A DNA stretch of 64,000 nt from Pseudomonas typographi (lineage in GTDB: Bacteria; Pseudomonadota; Gammaproteobacteria; Pseudomonadales; Pseudomonadaceae): contig NZ_JAAOCA010000020.1 of assembly GCF_014694385.1 (NCBI RefSeq), positions 54,641 through 118,640 of the forward strand. The letters are read 5' to 3'. A program made the translations under genes and the position numbers. Shown in pieces: positions 25,709-33,905 of this stretch; within the stretch, counting starts at the first letter, position 1, and each line of letters starts with the position of its first letter. The notes beneath the pieces are model-generated. The model did no database searches. It was given only the letters and a program-made list of their open reading frames with translations, and was not told where the DNA came from.

Positions 25709-27301
25709 TTACGCTACCGGGTCCGCCTGCGACAGGCCCTTGGCTACTAGCTGGCGCAGTTGACGAGCACTCAGCGGCTCGGCGAACAGCCAGCCCTGGC
25801 CATAGTCGACGCCTTCGCCGTGCAGCAGCACGGCCTGGTCTTCGGATTCGATCCCCTCGGCGATCACCCCCATGCCCAGCGCATGGGCCATGCGGATAAT
25901 GTGCAGGGCCAGCCCGCTGTGGGCCACGTCGAAGCCCAGCATGCCAACGAAGGCCTTGTCGATCTTCAGGGCATCCACCGGCAGGCTGTGGAGGTAGGCC
26001 AGGCTGCTGTAGCCGGTGCCGAAATCGTCGATCAGGATCCGGTGGCCGTTTTCCCTCAAGGCTTGCAGCGTATGGCGTGCAGCGTCTACGTCGATCAAGC
26101 CGCGCTCGGTGACTTCGAAGGTGATTTGCTGTGGCGCCACGCGGTAGCTTTTGAGCAGCCGCTGTGCTACCGCGGCAATACGCGGTTCTTCTACGTCACA
26201 GGCGGCGAGGTTCACCGAAATGTACAAGTGCGGGTGCGCCCGCAGCAGGCTGCCCAACTGGTCGAGCACGCTTTGCAGCACGAAATCGGTGATCTGGCGG
26301 ATCTGCCCGTTGTCTTCGGCCACCGGGATGAACAGCTCCGGGCTGGTTAACGAGCCGTCCATCCGGCGCCAGCGAACCAAGGCTTCGGCACCAATGCAGC
26401 GGCGGGTACCCAGGTCGACGATCGGCTGGTACAACACCCGGATTTCGCCACGGCGCAGCGCGCCCTGCAGTGCCGAACCCAGCGTGCGGCGGTGCGCCAC
26501 CGCGTGGAACACCCCCCAACCCACCGCCAAGGCCAACAGCACACTGAACGGATACAGCAGCCACAGTGCGCTGGCCGTCAGCGGCGGCAGGTCGGCGCGC
26601 GGGGTGATCAGCACCAGTTGGTAGTCCGGCGAGCGTGTATCCATCCAGTAGATAAGTTGGTCGGCGGTGACCTGCAGGGTGTTTTCCCCCGGCGCCCAGG
26701 TGGGCGGCCAGGCTTGGGCCGGGCCCAATACCGGCACGGCCCGGCGGCCTTGGTCCAGGACCATCAGCAGGCTGCCATCGGGTGGCAGCTCGACGACATC
26801 GGACAAATGCCCGCGTGAGCTAGACACTCTGAACTCGCCCCGGCCAAGTATCAGCGAGGCGATATCGTCATCGGGCTCGGTGGTGGAGTTGAGCCAGTAG
26901 CTGTAAACAGGCCCGACTATGTCGGCAGGGCGGCGCCAGAGCGTGGCACTGTCACGGCTGGCGCATTGTACCGGCCCCTTCACGTAGGCGGCTTCGTCGA
27001 CAAAGCGGTGATCGAAGCCCACTTGGCGCAGCAGTTTCAGCGTGGCGGGCCCGCACCCGCGTAGCGGCTGCGCCTGCAGGGCATCTACGGTGTCGCGCAA
27101 TTGGCCGAAGATCTGCTCCAGGCGTTCGACGAAGCGTTCGCCACGGGCGTTCATCTGCGCGCGCTCGCTTTCCAGTTGCTGGTGGTGAATCCACCAGTGG
27201 CTGAGTAAGCACAACAGTAGCGCGCTTGCGAGGGCGGCGGCCCCGGCCCATTGGCCGGGCCGGTTCACGCGATGGCTCAAGCGCGAAAGCAGGTACTTCA
27301 T
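25709..27301 (-). CDS. CSS-motif EAL cyclic-di-GMP phosphodiesterase
   Basis: 530 aa from the ATG at 27301 (a 27334 start is possible). A transmembrane segment (about 20-40), a periplasmic CSS-type domain with two cysteines (one in RGCGP, one in QCASRDS, where the CSS triplet reads CAS), a second membrane segment near 255-275 and a cytosolic EAL domain. Catalytic residues are all present: EALVRW, NLAACD, FEVTERG, DDFGTGYSSL, KIDKAFV, AEGIES. It should hydrolyse c-di-GMP. In this family a periplasmic disulfide is thought to control activity and stability. Same direction as the AmpDh2 gene upstream. Confidence 0.93.
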   Translation of the reverse strand: MKYLLSRLSHRVNRPGQWAGAAALASALLLCLLSHWWIHHQQLESERAQMNARGERFVERLEQIFGQLRDTVDALQAQPLRGCGPATLKLLRQVGFDHRFVDEAAYVKGPVQCASRDSATLWRRPADIVGPVYSYWLNSTTEPDDDIASLILGRGEFRVSSSRGHLSDVVELPPDGSLLMVLDQGRRAVPVLGPAQAWPPTWAPGENTLQVTADQLIYWMDTRSPDYQLVLITPRADLPPLTASALWLLYPFSVLLALAVGWGVFHAVAHRRTLGSALQGALRRGEIRVLYQPIVDLGTRRCIGAEALVRWRRMDGSLTSPELFIPVAEDNGQIRQITDFVLQSVLDQLGSLLRAHPHLYISVNLAACDVEEPRIAAVAQRLLKSYRVAPQQITFEVTERGLIDVDAARHTLQALRENGHRILIDDFGTGYSSLAYLHSLPVDALKIDKAFVGMLGFDVAHSGLALHIIRMAHALGMGVIAEGIESEDQAVLLHGEGVDYGQGWLFAEPLSARQLRQLVAKGLSQADPVA

Positions 27302-27460
27302 GAAGGGCCCCGATGGCGAATGCGCGTGTGGCATTCAGAAGTCGGCTGCACAAGGCAGGCAGTGCCTTTTTTTGCCGGGCTGCGTTGCCGCTGCTCGCCG
27401 TGTTATGGCTCGCCACGGCGCCTGGCCCGACGACAAAATGCCCGCGTCAAGGATTGTATG

Positions 27461-27478
27461 AACTTCTGATACTCCCCT
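27461..27478. repeat. Single arm of the dispersed palindromic repeat
   Basis: AACTTCTGATACTCCCCT agrees with the repeat consensus arm (reverse complement TGCGGTGTWTCAGAAGTT) in 14 of 18 positions. It lies in the 220-bp gap between the EAL and AmpDh2 genes and is followed by GGTGTCA, a possible degenerate second arm. Confidence 0.35.
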
Positions 27479-27557
27479 GTAGGGTGTCACGCCGACGATA
27501 TCAGCCTCTCGGCCCATCGGCAGCACTATTTAACGTTAAGCGAAGCGCTGTGCAAGT

Positions 27558-28337
27558 TCAGTGCATCGTACCCAGCACTTGCAGCAACGCGGCGGTTTGC
27601 GCGTCCGGCACACCGTCGAAGCGTTGCGGCCTGAAGTGCATCTGGAAGGCAGCCAGCACACGCTGGGTCGAAACGTCCAGAACACCGGTTTGCGGCGTAG
27701 CGTAGCCGGCCCGCGCCAGTTGCTCCTGGTACCAGGTAATGCTGGGCGGGTTGATGTCGAAACGGGCCTTTTGCTGGGCAACCGCGGTTTCATCGGGCCA
27801 CACGCCGAACCCCGCCTGTGCGAGGCGTTTCCAGGGGAACAGCGGGCCTGGGTCTTGTTTGCGCAAGGGGGCAATGTCGCTGTGGCCAATGAAGTTGCGC
27901 GGGTCTATGCGATAGCGGCCGGCGATGTCTTTGAGCAGAACCAGCAGCGATTGCACCTGCGCCTCGCTGTAGGGGTACCACACCCGGCCGTTGGGGGTGT
28001 CCTGGTAGCCGGGGTTGACGATCTCGATGCCGAGCGAACTGGAGTTGAGCCAGGTGCGCCCGGCCCATTCGCTTTCGCCAGCATGCCAGGCACGATATTG
28101 CTCGTCGACCAGCTTGTAGAGGGTCGCAGGCGAGTCGTCGCCGATCAGGTAGTGCGCGCTTACCTCGCCATGGGTTAGCAGTTGTAACGAGCGTTGTAGC
28201 GATGCGGAGGTATAGTGCACCACCACGAACTGCACGCGGCAGTCGTAGTTTACCGAGGGGTGGCTGGTGTCGATGCGGGGGGCTTGGCTACAGGCGGCGA
28301 GCACAACCAGCGCCAGGGCGGCGAAAATGAGCTTCAT
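27558..28337 (-). CDS. ampDh2: N-acetylmuramoyl-L-alanine amidase, AmpDh2/AmiD-type lipoprotein
   Basis: 259 aa from the ATG at 28337, giving a lipoprotein signal with lipobox LAAC (Cys about 16). The amidase-2 domain shows zinc ligands in VVVHYTSA and GHSDIAP, with AHYLIGDD and WHAGESEW in between. A C-terminal peptidoglycan-binding helix bundle follows (GVLDVSTQRVLAAFQMHF, about 215-255). It cleaves the MurNAc-L-Ala bond in murein from the envelope side. Length and layout match P. aeruginosa AmpDh2, which also lies near kinB in that genome. The longer frame running to 29453 is the antisense of the radical SAM gene. Confidence 0.92.
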   Translation of the reverse strand: MKLIFAALALVVLAACSQAPRIDTSHPSVNYDCRVQFVVVHYTSASLQRSLQLLTHGEVSAHYLIGDDSPATLYKLVDEQYRAWHAGESEWAGRTWLNSSSLGIEIVNPGYQDTPNGRVWYPYSEAQVQSLLVLLKDIAGRYRIDPRNFIGHSDIAPLRKQDPGPLFPWKRLAQAGFGVWPDETAVAQQKARFDINPPSITWYQEQLARAGYATPQTGVLDVSTQRVLAAFQMHFRPQRFDGVPDAQTAALLQVLGTMH

Positions 28338-28549
28338 GGAAATCAGGCACTGTGGTGGCAGGAAACGCAACATAGTAACGTAGCTGCCGCGGTCCTTCGA
28401 CCTCGCTGGGCTGGATGATGTAACAACCTTTTTGGCAACGCCGCTCATAGCTATGTTGCCAGGGCTGCTACCTGGCACCCGGTGGGCATGCTCAAGGGCA
28501 ATGTGCCCGCTGGGCAGGAAAACGTTCAAACGGCGCCGGGAGTTTGGTA

Positions 28550-28565
28550 CTGTTCGTTTATACAG
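28550..28565 (+). promoter_or_regulatory. LexA (SOS) box upstream of radical SAM gene
   Basis: CTG-TTCGTTTATA-CAG fits the Pseudomonas LexA box pattern CTGT-N8-ACAG with flanking A and T that extend the dyad (ACTG...CAGT). It is 18 nt before the start codon of the gene at 28584. PA0069, the P. aeruginosa homologue, is a known SOS gene. Confidence 0.85.
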
Positions 28566-28583
28566 TGAACGAGGGCGCCAGGC

Positions 28584-29639
28584 ATGGCTGTTGAACCTAT
28601 TCGTGGCCGCGGAACCGCGCACAACCCCGATAACCGCTTCGCGCCGCGCACCAGCGTGGCCGAAGAAGACGGTTGGTGGCAAGACGTGCCGCCTACCCGC
28701 TCGACCGAGGTGCGTATCGAGCTGGCCAAGACCATCATCACCCGCAACAATTCGCCCGATATTCCCTTCGACCGTTCGATCAACCCGTACCGTGGCTGCG
28801 AGCATGGTTGCATCTATTGCTACGCCAGGCCCAGCCATGCGTATTGGGACCTCTCGCCCGGCATCGACTTTGAAACCCGGCTGATCGCCAAAACCAACGC
28901 GGTGCAACGCCTGGAGGAGCAGTTGGGCAAACCGGGCTACGTGTGCGCCCCGGTCAACTTGGGCTCCAATACCGACCCCTATCAACCGATCGAGCGGCAG
29001 TACCGCCTCACCCGCGAGCTGCTCGAAACCCTGCTGCGTTACCGCCACCCGGTTACCATCGTGACCAAGGGCGCGATGGTGCTGCGCGACCTCGACCTGT
29101 TGGCAGAGCTTGCCAGGCTGCGCCTGGTGAAGGTAATGGTCAGCCTGACCACGCTCGACGATGCGCTCAAGTGCATTCTGGAACCGCGTGCAGCCTCGCC
29201 CAAGGCCCGCCTGCGGGTGATCCGGCAGTTGCATCAACGCGGTGTACCGGTGGGGGTGCTGTGTTCGCCCATGATTCCGATGATCAACGACAGCGAACTC
29301 GAAGCCTTGGTGGCCGCCGCCGCCGAGGCGGGCGCGCAAAGCGCGAACTACATGTTCCTGCGCCTGCCGCTGGAAGTCGCGCCGCTGTTTGAGCAATGGT
29401 TGGCCGACCATTACCCGCAGCGCGCCGAGCACGTGCTGAGCCTGGTGCGCCAAAGCCGGGGCGGTGAACTCTATGATTCGCGCTTCGGCAGCCGAATGCG
29501 TGGCGAAGGCTTGTTCGCCGAATTACTGGCCCAGCGGTTCGCCCGGGCGCTCAAACGTCATGGCCTGGCGCGGCGGGAGGGCTATGCTTTGGATACGTCG
29601 CTGTTCTGCCCACCGGGGCGGCAAATGAACTTGCTATAA
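28584..29639 (+). CDS. PA0069-family radical SAM protein (SPL-like)
   Basis: 351 aa. Contains the cluster-binding motif C72-x3-C76-x2-C79 (GCEHGCIYCYARP) that coordinates a [4Fe-4S] cluster for S-adenosylmethionine cleavage, followed by SNTDPYQPIE and the TIM-barrel strands TIVTKGA and VKVMVSLTTLDD. The family is related to spore photoproduct lyase-like enzymes but its substrate is unknown. The LexA box at 28550-28565 indicates DNA-damage induction, which supports a repair-related role. Confidence 0.93.
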   Translation: MAVEPIRGRGTAHNPDNRFAPRTSVAEEDGWWQDVPPTRSTEVRIELAKTIITRNNSPDIPFDRSINPYRGCEHGCIYCYARPSHAYWDLSPGIDFETRLIAKTNAVQRLEEQLGKPGYVCAPVNLGSNTDPYQPIERQYRLTRELLETLLRYRHPVTIVTKGAMVLRDLDLLAELARLRLVKVMVSLTTLDDALKCILEPRAASPKARLRVIRQLHQRGVPVGVLCSPMIPMINDSELEALVAAAAEAGAQSANYMFLRLPLEVAPLFEQWLADHYPQRAEHVLSLVRQSRGGELYDSRFGSRMRGEGLFAELLAQRFARALKRHGLARREGYALDTSLFCPPGRQMNLL

Positions 29640-29898
29640 AGCAGCAAAGGCCAAATACCGGTTCGTAATCGAAGCCGTGGCTGCGGGCGCTATCCAGTAA
29701 ACGGTTAATTGAAATAGTGGCCCGTGAGCCGCTCGCGGCGCGGGGTGAGTAGCACTTTTAAGCTTTCATTAAGCTTCGGGCTGTACGTTAGGAATTGTCT
29801 TATTCGGCCACATTCCATCCATTCGACAGAGTGTGATAGAGGTGTAGGATTTGTTACCCATTTGCGTGGGAAACCTCACCCGTTACAGAGGATAGAGC

Positions 29899-30597
29899 AT
29901 GACCTCCAAGGACCAGACCCAGACTGACAGTGCGCAAGAGGCCCTCAAGCATATCATCGACGGCTTTCGGCATTTCCACGAAGAGGTGTTCCCGCAACAG
30001 CAGGCGCTTTTCAAGAAGCTGGCCAAGGCCCAGACCCCACGGGCGATGTTCATCACGTGCGCAGATTCGCGAATAGTGCCGGAGCTGATCACCAACAGCT
30101 CGCCGGGCGACCTGTTCGTGACCCGTAACGTTGGTAACGTGGTGCCGCCCTACGGGCAAATGAACGGCGGGGTGTCCACGGCCATCGAGTATGCGGTCAT
30201 GGCGCTGGGGGTGCAGCACATTATCGTGTGCGGCCATTCCGACTGCGGCGCCATGCGGGCGGTGCTCAACCCGGCCAGCCTGGAGAAAATGCCCACGGTA
30301 AAAGCTTGGCTACGCCATGCCGAAGTGGCCAAGACCATGGTGCACGACAACTGCCATTGCACCAGCGAAGCCGAAACCATGGGCGTGTTGACCGAAGAAA
30401 ACGTGATCGCGCAACTGCAGCACCTGCGCACGCACCCGTCGGTCGCTTCGCGTTTGGCCAGCGGCCAGTTGTTCATCCATGGCTGGGTTTACAACATCGA
30501 AACCAGCGAGATCAAAGGCTACGATGCAGCCCAGGACTGCTTCCTGCCGCTCGGCGGCGAGCATGTACCCAGTGCTACGCCCAAAGGCCGCTTCTAA
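29899..30597 (+). CDS. Beta-class carbonic anhydrase
   Basis: 232 aa. Zinc ligands C54 and D56-R58 dyad in FITCADSR, H113 and C116 in CGHSDCGAM. Interconverts CO2 and bicarbonate in the cytoplasm. Length and sequence fit the psCA1 type of P. aeruginosa (PA0102). It is followed 221 nt later by a SulP anion transporter, a conserved pairing. ACAGAGGAT precedes the ATG at 29899. The 259-bp region upstream is relatively AT-rich; I assigned no site in it. Confidence 0.96.
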   Translation: MTSKDQTQTDSAQEALKHIIDGFRHFHEEVFPQQQALFKKLAKAQTPRAMFITCADSRIVPELITNSSPGDLFVTRNVGNVVPPYGQMNGGVSTAIEYAVMALGVQHIIVCGHSDCGAMRAVLNPASLEKMPTVKAWLRHAEVAKTMVHDNCHCTSEAETMGVLTEENVIAQLQHLRTHPSVASRLASGQLFIHGWVYNIETSEIKGYDAAQDCFLPLGGEHVPSATPKGRF

Positions 30598-30606
30598 ACA
30601 CCACAC
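30590..30606. repeat. Partial arm of the dispersed palindromic repeat at the carbonic anhydrase stop
   Basis: GCTTCTAAACACCACAC overlaps the carbonic anhydrase stop codon. It matches the arm at 51210-51227 apart from one deleted base and two substitutions. As a single coding-end match it could be chance. Confidence 0.25.
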
Positions 30607-30818
30607 TAGCCAAACGGCCCCTTCAACCCCCAGGCCATCGATGGCTGCGCATACCTTGCGTGCAGCCAAGGTGACCGCCGCATTCCGAAAATAACAATAA
30701 CGGTGCTTATCGCTGAGCCGGCCCGGGCCAGCCGTGTTCGGCTGCCCCAATCGGCGTCGGTGTGCAACCGTTCGTGGCAGCGGCGGCCCCGGCCACGTGT
30801 TCATTCAGGAGAGCGAAC

Positions 30819-32342
30819 ATGAATATTGCGCGTATCCAAGCGGCCCTGCCGCGCGAGTTATTGGCTTCGGCCGTGGTGTTTTTGGTAGCCCTGCCGTTGT
30901 GCATGGGCATCGCCATTGCCTCTGGCATGCCACCGGCCAAGGGGTTGGTCACCGGTATCATCGGTGGCATCGTGGTGGGCCTGTTGGCCGGCTCGCCGTT
31001 GCAGGTCAGCGGCCCCGCCGCGGGGCTGGCGGTACTGGTGTTCGAACTGGTGCGCCAGCATGGCGCGGCTGTGCTTGGGCCCATTCTGTTGTTGGCGGGC
31101 CTGCTGCAACTGTTGGCCGGGCGCTTTCGCTTGGGTTGCTGGTTCCGCGTCACGGCACCGGCGGTGGTGTATGGCATGCTGGCCGGCATCGGTGTGCTGA
31201 TCGTGTTGTCTCAGGCCCATGTGATGCTCGACCAGGCGCCACAAGCCTCCGGCCTGCAGAACGTGCTGGCGTTTCCTGGCGCGGTGGCCGAAGCGCTGCC
31301 CATCGAGCAAGGCGCCCAGGGCTGGCAAGCCGGGCTGCTTGGCCTGCTGACCATCGCGGTGATGTACGGCTGGGAAACACTGAAGCCGCAGCGGCTGCGT
31401 TTCGTACCCGGCGCCTTGCTCGGGGTCAGTGCCGCCACCGTGCTGAGCCTGGTGCTGTCGCTGCAGGTGCGGCGTGTGCAAGTGCCCGCGAACTTAAGCG
31501 ATGCCATCGACTGGATCACCCCTGCCAGCCTGATGAGCCTGGCCGACCCGGCGGTGCTGGTCGCCGCAGTGGCGGTGGCGTTCATCGCCAGTGCCGAAAC
31601 CTTGCTTTCGGCGGCGGCGGTCGACCGCATGCACAGCGGCGTGCGTTCAGACTTCGACCGTGAACTTTCGGCCCAGGGCATCGGTAATATGCTCTGTGGG
31701 GTGGCCGGGGCCTTGCCAATGACCGGCGTGATCGTTCGCAGTTCGGCGAACGTGCAGGCCGGGGCCCGAACCCGTTGGTCGGCAGTGTTCCACGGTATCT
31801 GGTTGTTGGCGTTCGTCGTGCTGCTTTCAGGTGTGCTGCAAAGCATCCCCGTGGCAAGCCTGGCCGGGGTGTTGGTGTTTACCGGCATAAAGCTGGTCGA
31901 CTTCAAGGCGCTACGCGGCCTGGGCCGTTACGGGCGCATGCCGATGTTCACCTATGCCGCGACGGCGCTGGCCATCATCTTTACCGACCTGCTCACCGGC
32001 GTGCTGCTGGGCTTTGCCCTGACGTTGCTCAGGCTGGCGCTGAAGGCGGCCAGGCTGAAGATCAACCTGGTGCCGACCGGCGAGCGCGAAGTGGAGCTAC
32101 GCATGAGTGGGGCCGCGACGTTTCTCAAGGTGCCAGCGCTGACCAAGGTGCTCGATAGCATCCCCGCCGGCACGCGGGTACATGTACCGCTGGGCAACCT
32201 CAACTATATCGACCATGCCTGCCTGGAGTTGCTCGAAGATTGGGGCCGGGCGAACCAGGCCAATGGCTCGCGGATAACCATCGAGAGCCGTGGCCTGAAG
32301 CGCCGCATCGAGGGGCAACTGCGAACTCGCGCGGGGGCCTGA
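30819..32342 (+). CDS. SulP family inorganic anion transporter with STAS domain
   Basis: 507 aa from the ATG at 30819, with AGGAGAG upstream. About 10-12 hydrophobic segments (start ELLASAVVFLVALPLCMGIAIASGMPPAKGLV, containing the SulP signature) and a C-terminal STAS domain from about 420 (RMSGAATFLKVPALTKVLD, VPLGNLNYIDHACLELLEDW). It is next to a carbonic anhydrase, which suggests bicarbonate as substrate (inference); related BicA proteins import bicarbonate, while others carry sulfate. Confidence 0.93.
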   Translation: MNIARIQAALPRELLASAVVFLVALPLCMGIAIASGMPPAKGLVTGIIGGIVVGLLAGSPLQVSGPAAGLAVLVFELVRQHGAAVLGPILLLAGLLQLLAGRFRLGCWFRVTAPAVVYGMLAGIGVLIVLSQAHVMLDQAPQASGLQNVLAFPGAVAEALPIEQGAQGWQAGLLGLLTIAVMYGWETLKPQRLRFVPGALLGVSAATVLSLVLSLQVRRVQVPANLSDAIDWITPASLMSLADPAVLVAAVAVAFIASAETLLSAAAVDRMHSGVRSDFDRELSAQGIGNMLCGVAGALPMTGVIVRSSANVQAGARTRWSAVFHGIWLLAFVVLLSGVLQSIPVASLAGVLVFTGIKLVDFKALRGLGRYGRMPMFTYAATALAIIFTDLLTGVLLGFALTLLRLALKAARLKINLVPTGEREVELRMSGAATFLKVPALTKVLDSIPAGTRVHVPLGNLNYIDHACLELLEDWGRANQANGSRITIESRGLKRRIEGQLRTRAGA

Positions 32343-32981
32343 TCAGGCTTTGCCCAGGCCGATCCCCAACTGGCGAGACAGGCACGGCCAGCGTTTCCAG
32401 GCTGCGCCTGTTTCCGGGGAGGTAAGTGTGCCTTTATAGGCCTGGACCGACTCCAGCGCGAAGCTTTCTTCATCGAGCAACTGCTCTACCGAATGGTGCA
32501 CCACTTCGTCGAGCTGGTTGGCGAACGCCTCGCCGATCAACTGATGGGCGATCAGGTTGGCCACAGTGGTATCCAGCGGGATCAGCGGTTGGCTAAAGTG
32601 CCGGATGTACAGGTCATTGACCTCCTCGACCAAGCGGTGCGCCAAGTAAGCCTCATCGAGCAGGCAATCCAAGCCTTCATGGCTGGCCATGATCTGCGGC
32701 GGTTTGAAGAAATATTCCTCGGCAATTTTCAATACCGGCTTGATCTGCCCTTCGATGCCCGCCTCGCTGGCCACTTCGGCCGCAGCATCGAGTAGGTCTG
32801 GCACCTGGTCGATGTAGGCGCCGACGAAGCGCGCCAGGGCGGTTTTCGGGTCGCTGTCGCCGAATTGGATCGACGGGTGCAGGCAGGGCAGTTGGCGTTC
32901 CAGCTGCTGCAGCAACTGGCCGGTGGTTCGCTCGTGTTCGTGCGCACGCTGGATCTGCTCGCGAAGTGCGGCGGTTTTCAT
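32343..32981 (-). CDS. Conserved hypothetical protein (PA0104-like)
   Basis: 212 aa, all-helical and acidic, from the ATG at 32981. No signal peptide or membrane segment. I recognise no catalytic motif; recurrent segments are KTALARFVGAYIDQVPDLLDAA and EGLDCLLDEAYLAHRLVEEVND. In P. aeruginosa and P. putida the homologue sits between the SulP gene and the aa3 oxidase genes. Stop directly abuts the SulP stop on the other strand. Confidence 0.85.
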   Translation of the reverse strand: MKTAALREQIQRAHEHERTTGQLLQQLERQLPCLHPSIQFGDSDPKTALARFVGAYIDQVPDLLDAAAEVASEAGIEGQIKPVLKIAEEYFFKPPQIMASHEGLDCLLDEAYLAHRLVEEVNDLYIRHFSQPLIPLDTTVANLIAHQLIGEAFANQLDEVVHHSVEQLLDEESFALESVQAYKGTLTSPETGAAWKRWPCLSRQLGIGLGKA

Positions 32982-33196
32982 GGGGTCCCCACGGTGGTAA
33001 ACAGTTACGGGCGTGAGGTCGATACGATAGCTGCCTGGGCGAGGCCGGTAAGACGAATTTTTCATAAACGCCTTGCGCTTTTGCCTATGAAGTTATATCC
33101 AATTGCCATTATGCGATCCATGTCTATCTCCGCTACAGTCGTGCGCGGGCCCAGCCGGGCCCAGTACCCTTCACTTATCTGGTTTCGAGTTTTGCC

Positions 33197-33829
33197 ATGA
33201 GCCGCCTGCATAAAACCTTGTTCGGCGCTTTCGCCGTGATCGCCATCGTTGCCGGCATCGTGCTTGAGCGGGTATTCGAGCAACGTAGCCTGGAGCAAGA
33301 CCCGGCGCTGCTGGCGGCGGGAATTATCCTGTTGCAACAAGGGCGGCCCATGCCTGCCCTGCAAATGCTTGACGAGCAAGGCCAGGCCGTGCAGTTGGAC
33401 CAGCTCAAGGGCAAGTGGAGCCTGTTGTTCTTTGGCTACACCTTTTGCCCGGATGTGTGCCCGACCACCTTGGCACAGTTGCGCAATATTCGCGGCAAGC
33501 TGCCGAGTGAGGCTGCGCAGCGGCTACAGGTATACCTGGTGAGTGTCGACCCGGCACGCGACACCCCGGCCCAGTTGAAGCAGTACCTCGGCTACTTCGA
33601 CAAGAGCTTCAAGGGGCTGACCGGCCCGGTCCAAGTGCTTCAGCAGTTCTCCGAGGCGGTGAGCATCCCCTATGTGCCGGCCGACACCAGCAAACCGAAC
33701 TACACCGTGCAACACAGCGGTAACTTGGCGGTGGTTGCGCCGGACGGCCGCTTGCGCGGTTTCATCCGCGCGCCGTTCGACAGCGCGAAGCTGCAAGGCG
33801 CTTTGCCTGGGCTACTAGGCCGAGGTTAA
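33197..33829 (+). CDS. SCO1/SenC-family copper chaperone/thioredoxin-like protein
   Basis: 210 aa, N-terminal membrane anchor (about 7-24) and a thioredoxin fold facing the periplasm. The copper site is complete: C84 and C88 in YTFCPDVCPTT and a distal His in NYTVQHSGN. SCO proteins deliver copper to the CuA centre of cytochrome oxidase. In related genomes this gene closes the coxBAC-ctaAB cluster, but none of those genes is in this window, so its partner oxidase must be encoded elsewhere or be absent. Confidence 0.94.
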   Translation: MSRLHKTLFGAFAVIAIVAGIVLERVFEQRSLEQDPALLAAGIILLQQGRPMPALQMLDEQGQAVQLDQLKGKWSLLFFGYTFCPDVCPTTLAQLRNIRGKLPSEAAQRLQVYLVSVDPARDTPAQLKQYLGYFDKSFKGLTGPVQVLQQFSEAVSIPYVPADTSKPNYTVQHSGNLAVVAPDGRLRGFIRAPFDSAKLQGALPGLLGRG

Positions 33830-33905
33830 TGGGATGCCTAGACATTGGCCGCCCCTTTTCACGGCGTCAATTCTTGCGCGAGCTTCTGAGCCGCCGCACG
33901 GGGGT

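Noticed and set aside
27558..29453. 631-aa frame including the AmpDh2 gene
   Set aside because: Residues before the ATG at 28337 are antisense to the radical SAM gene; the lipoprotein signal begins at 28337.
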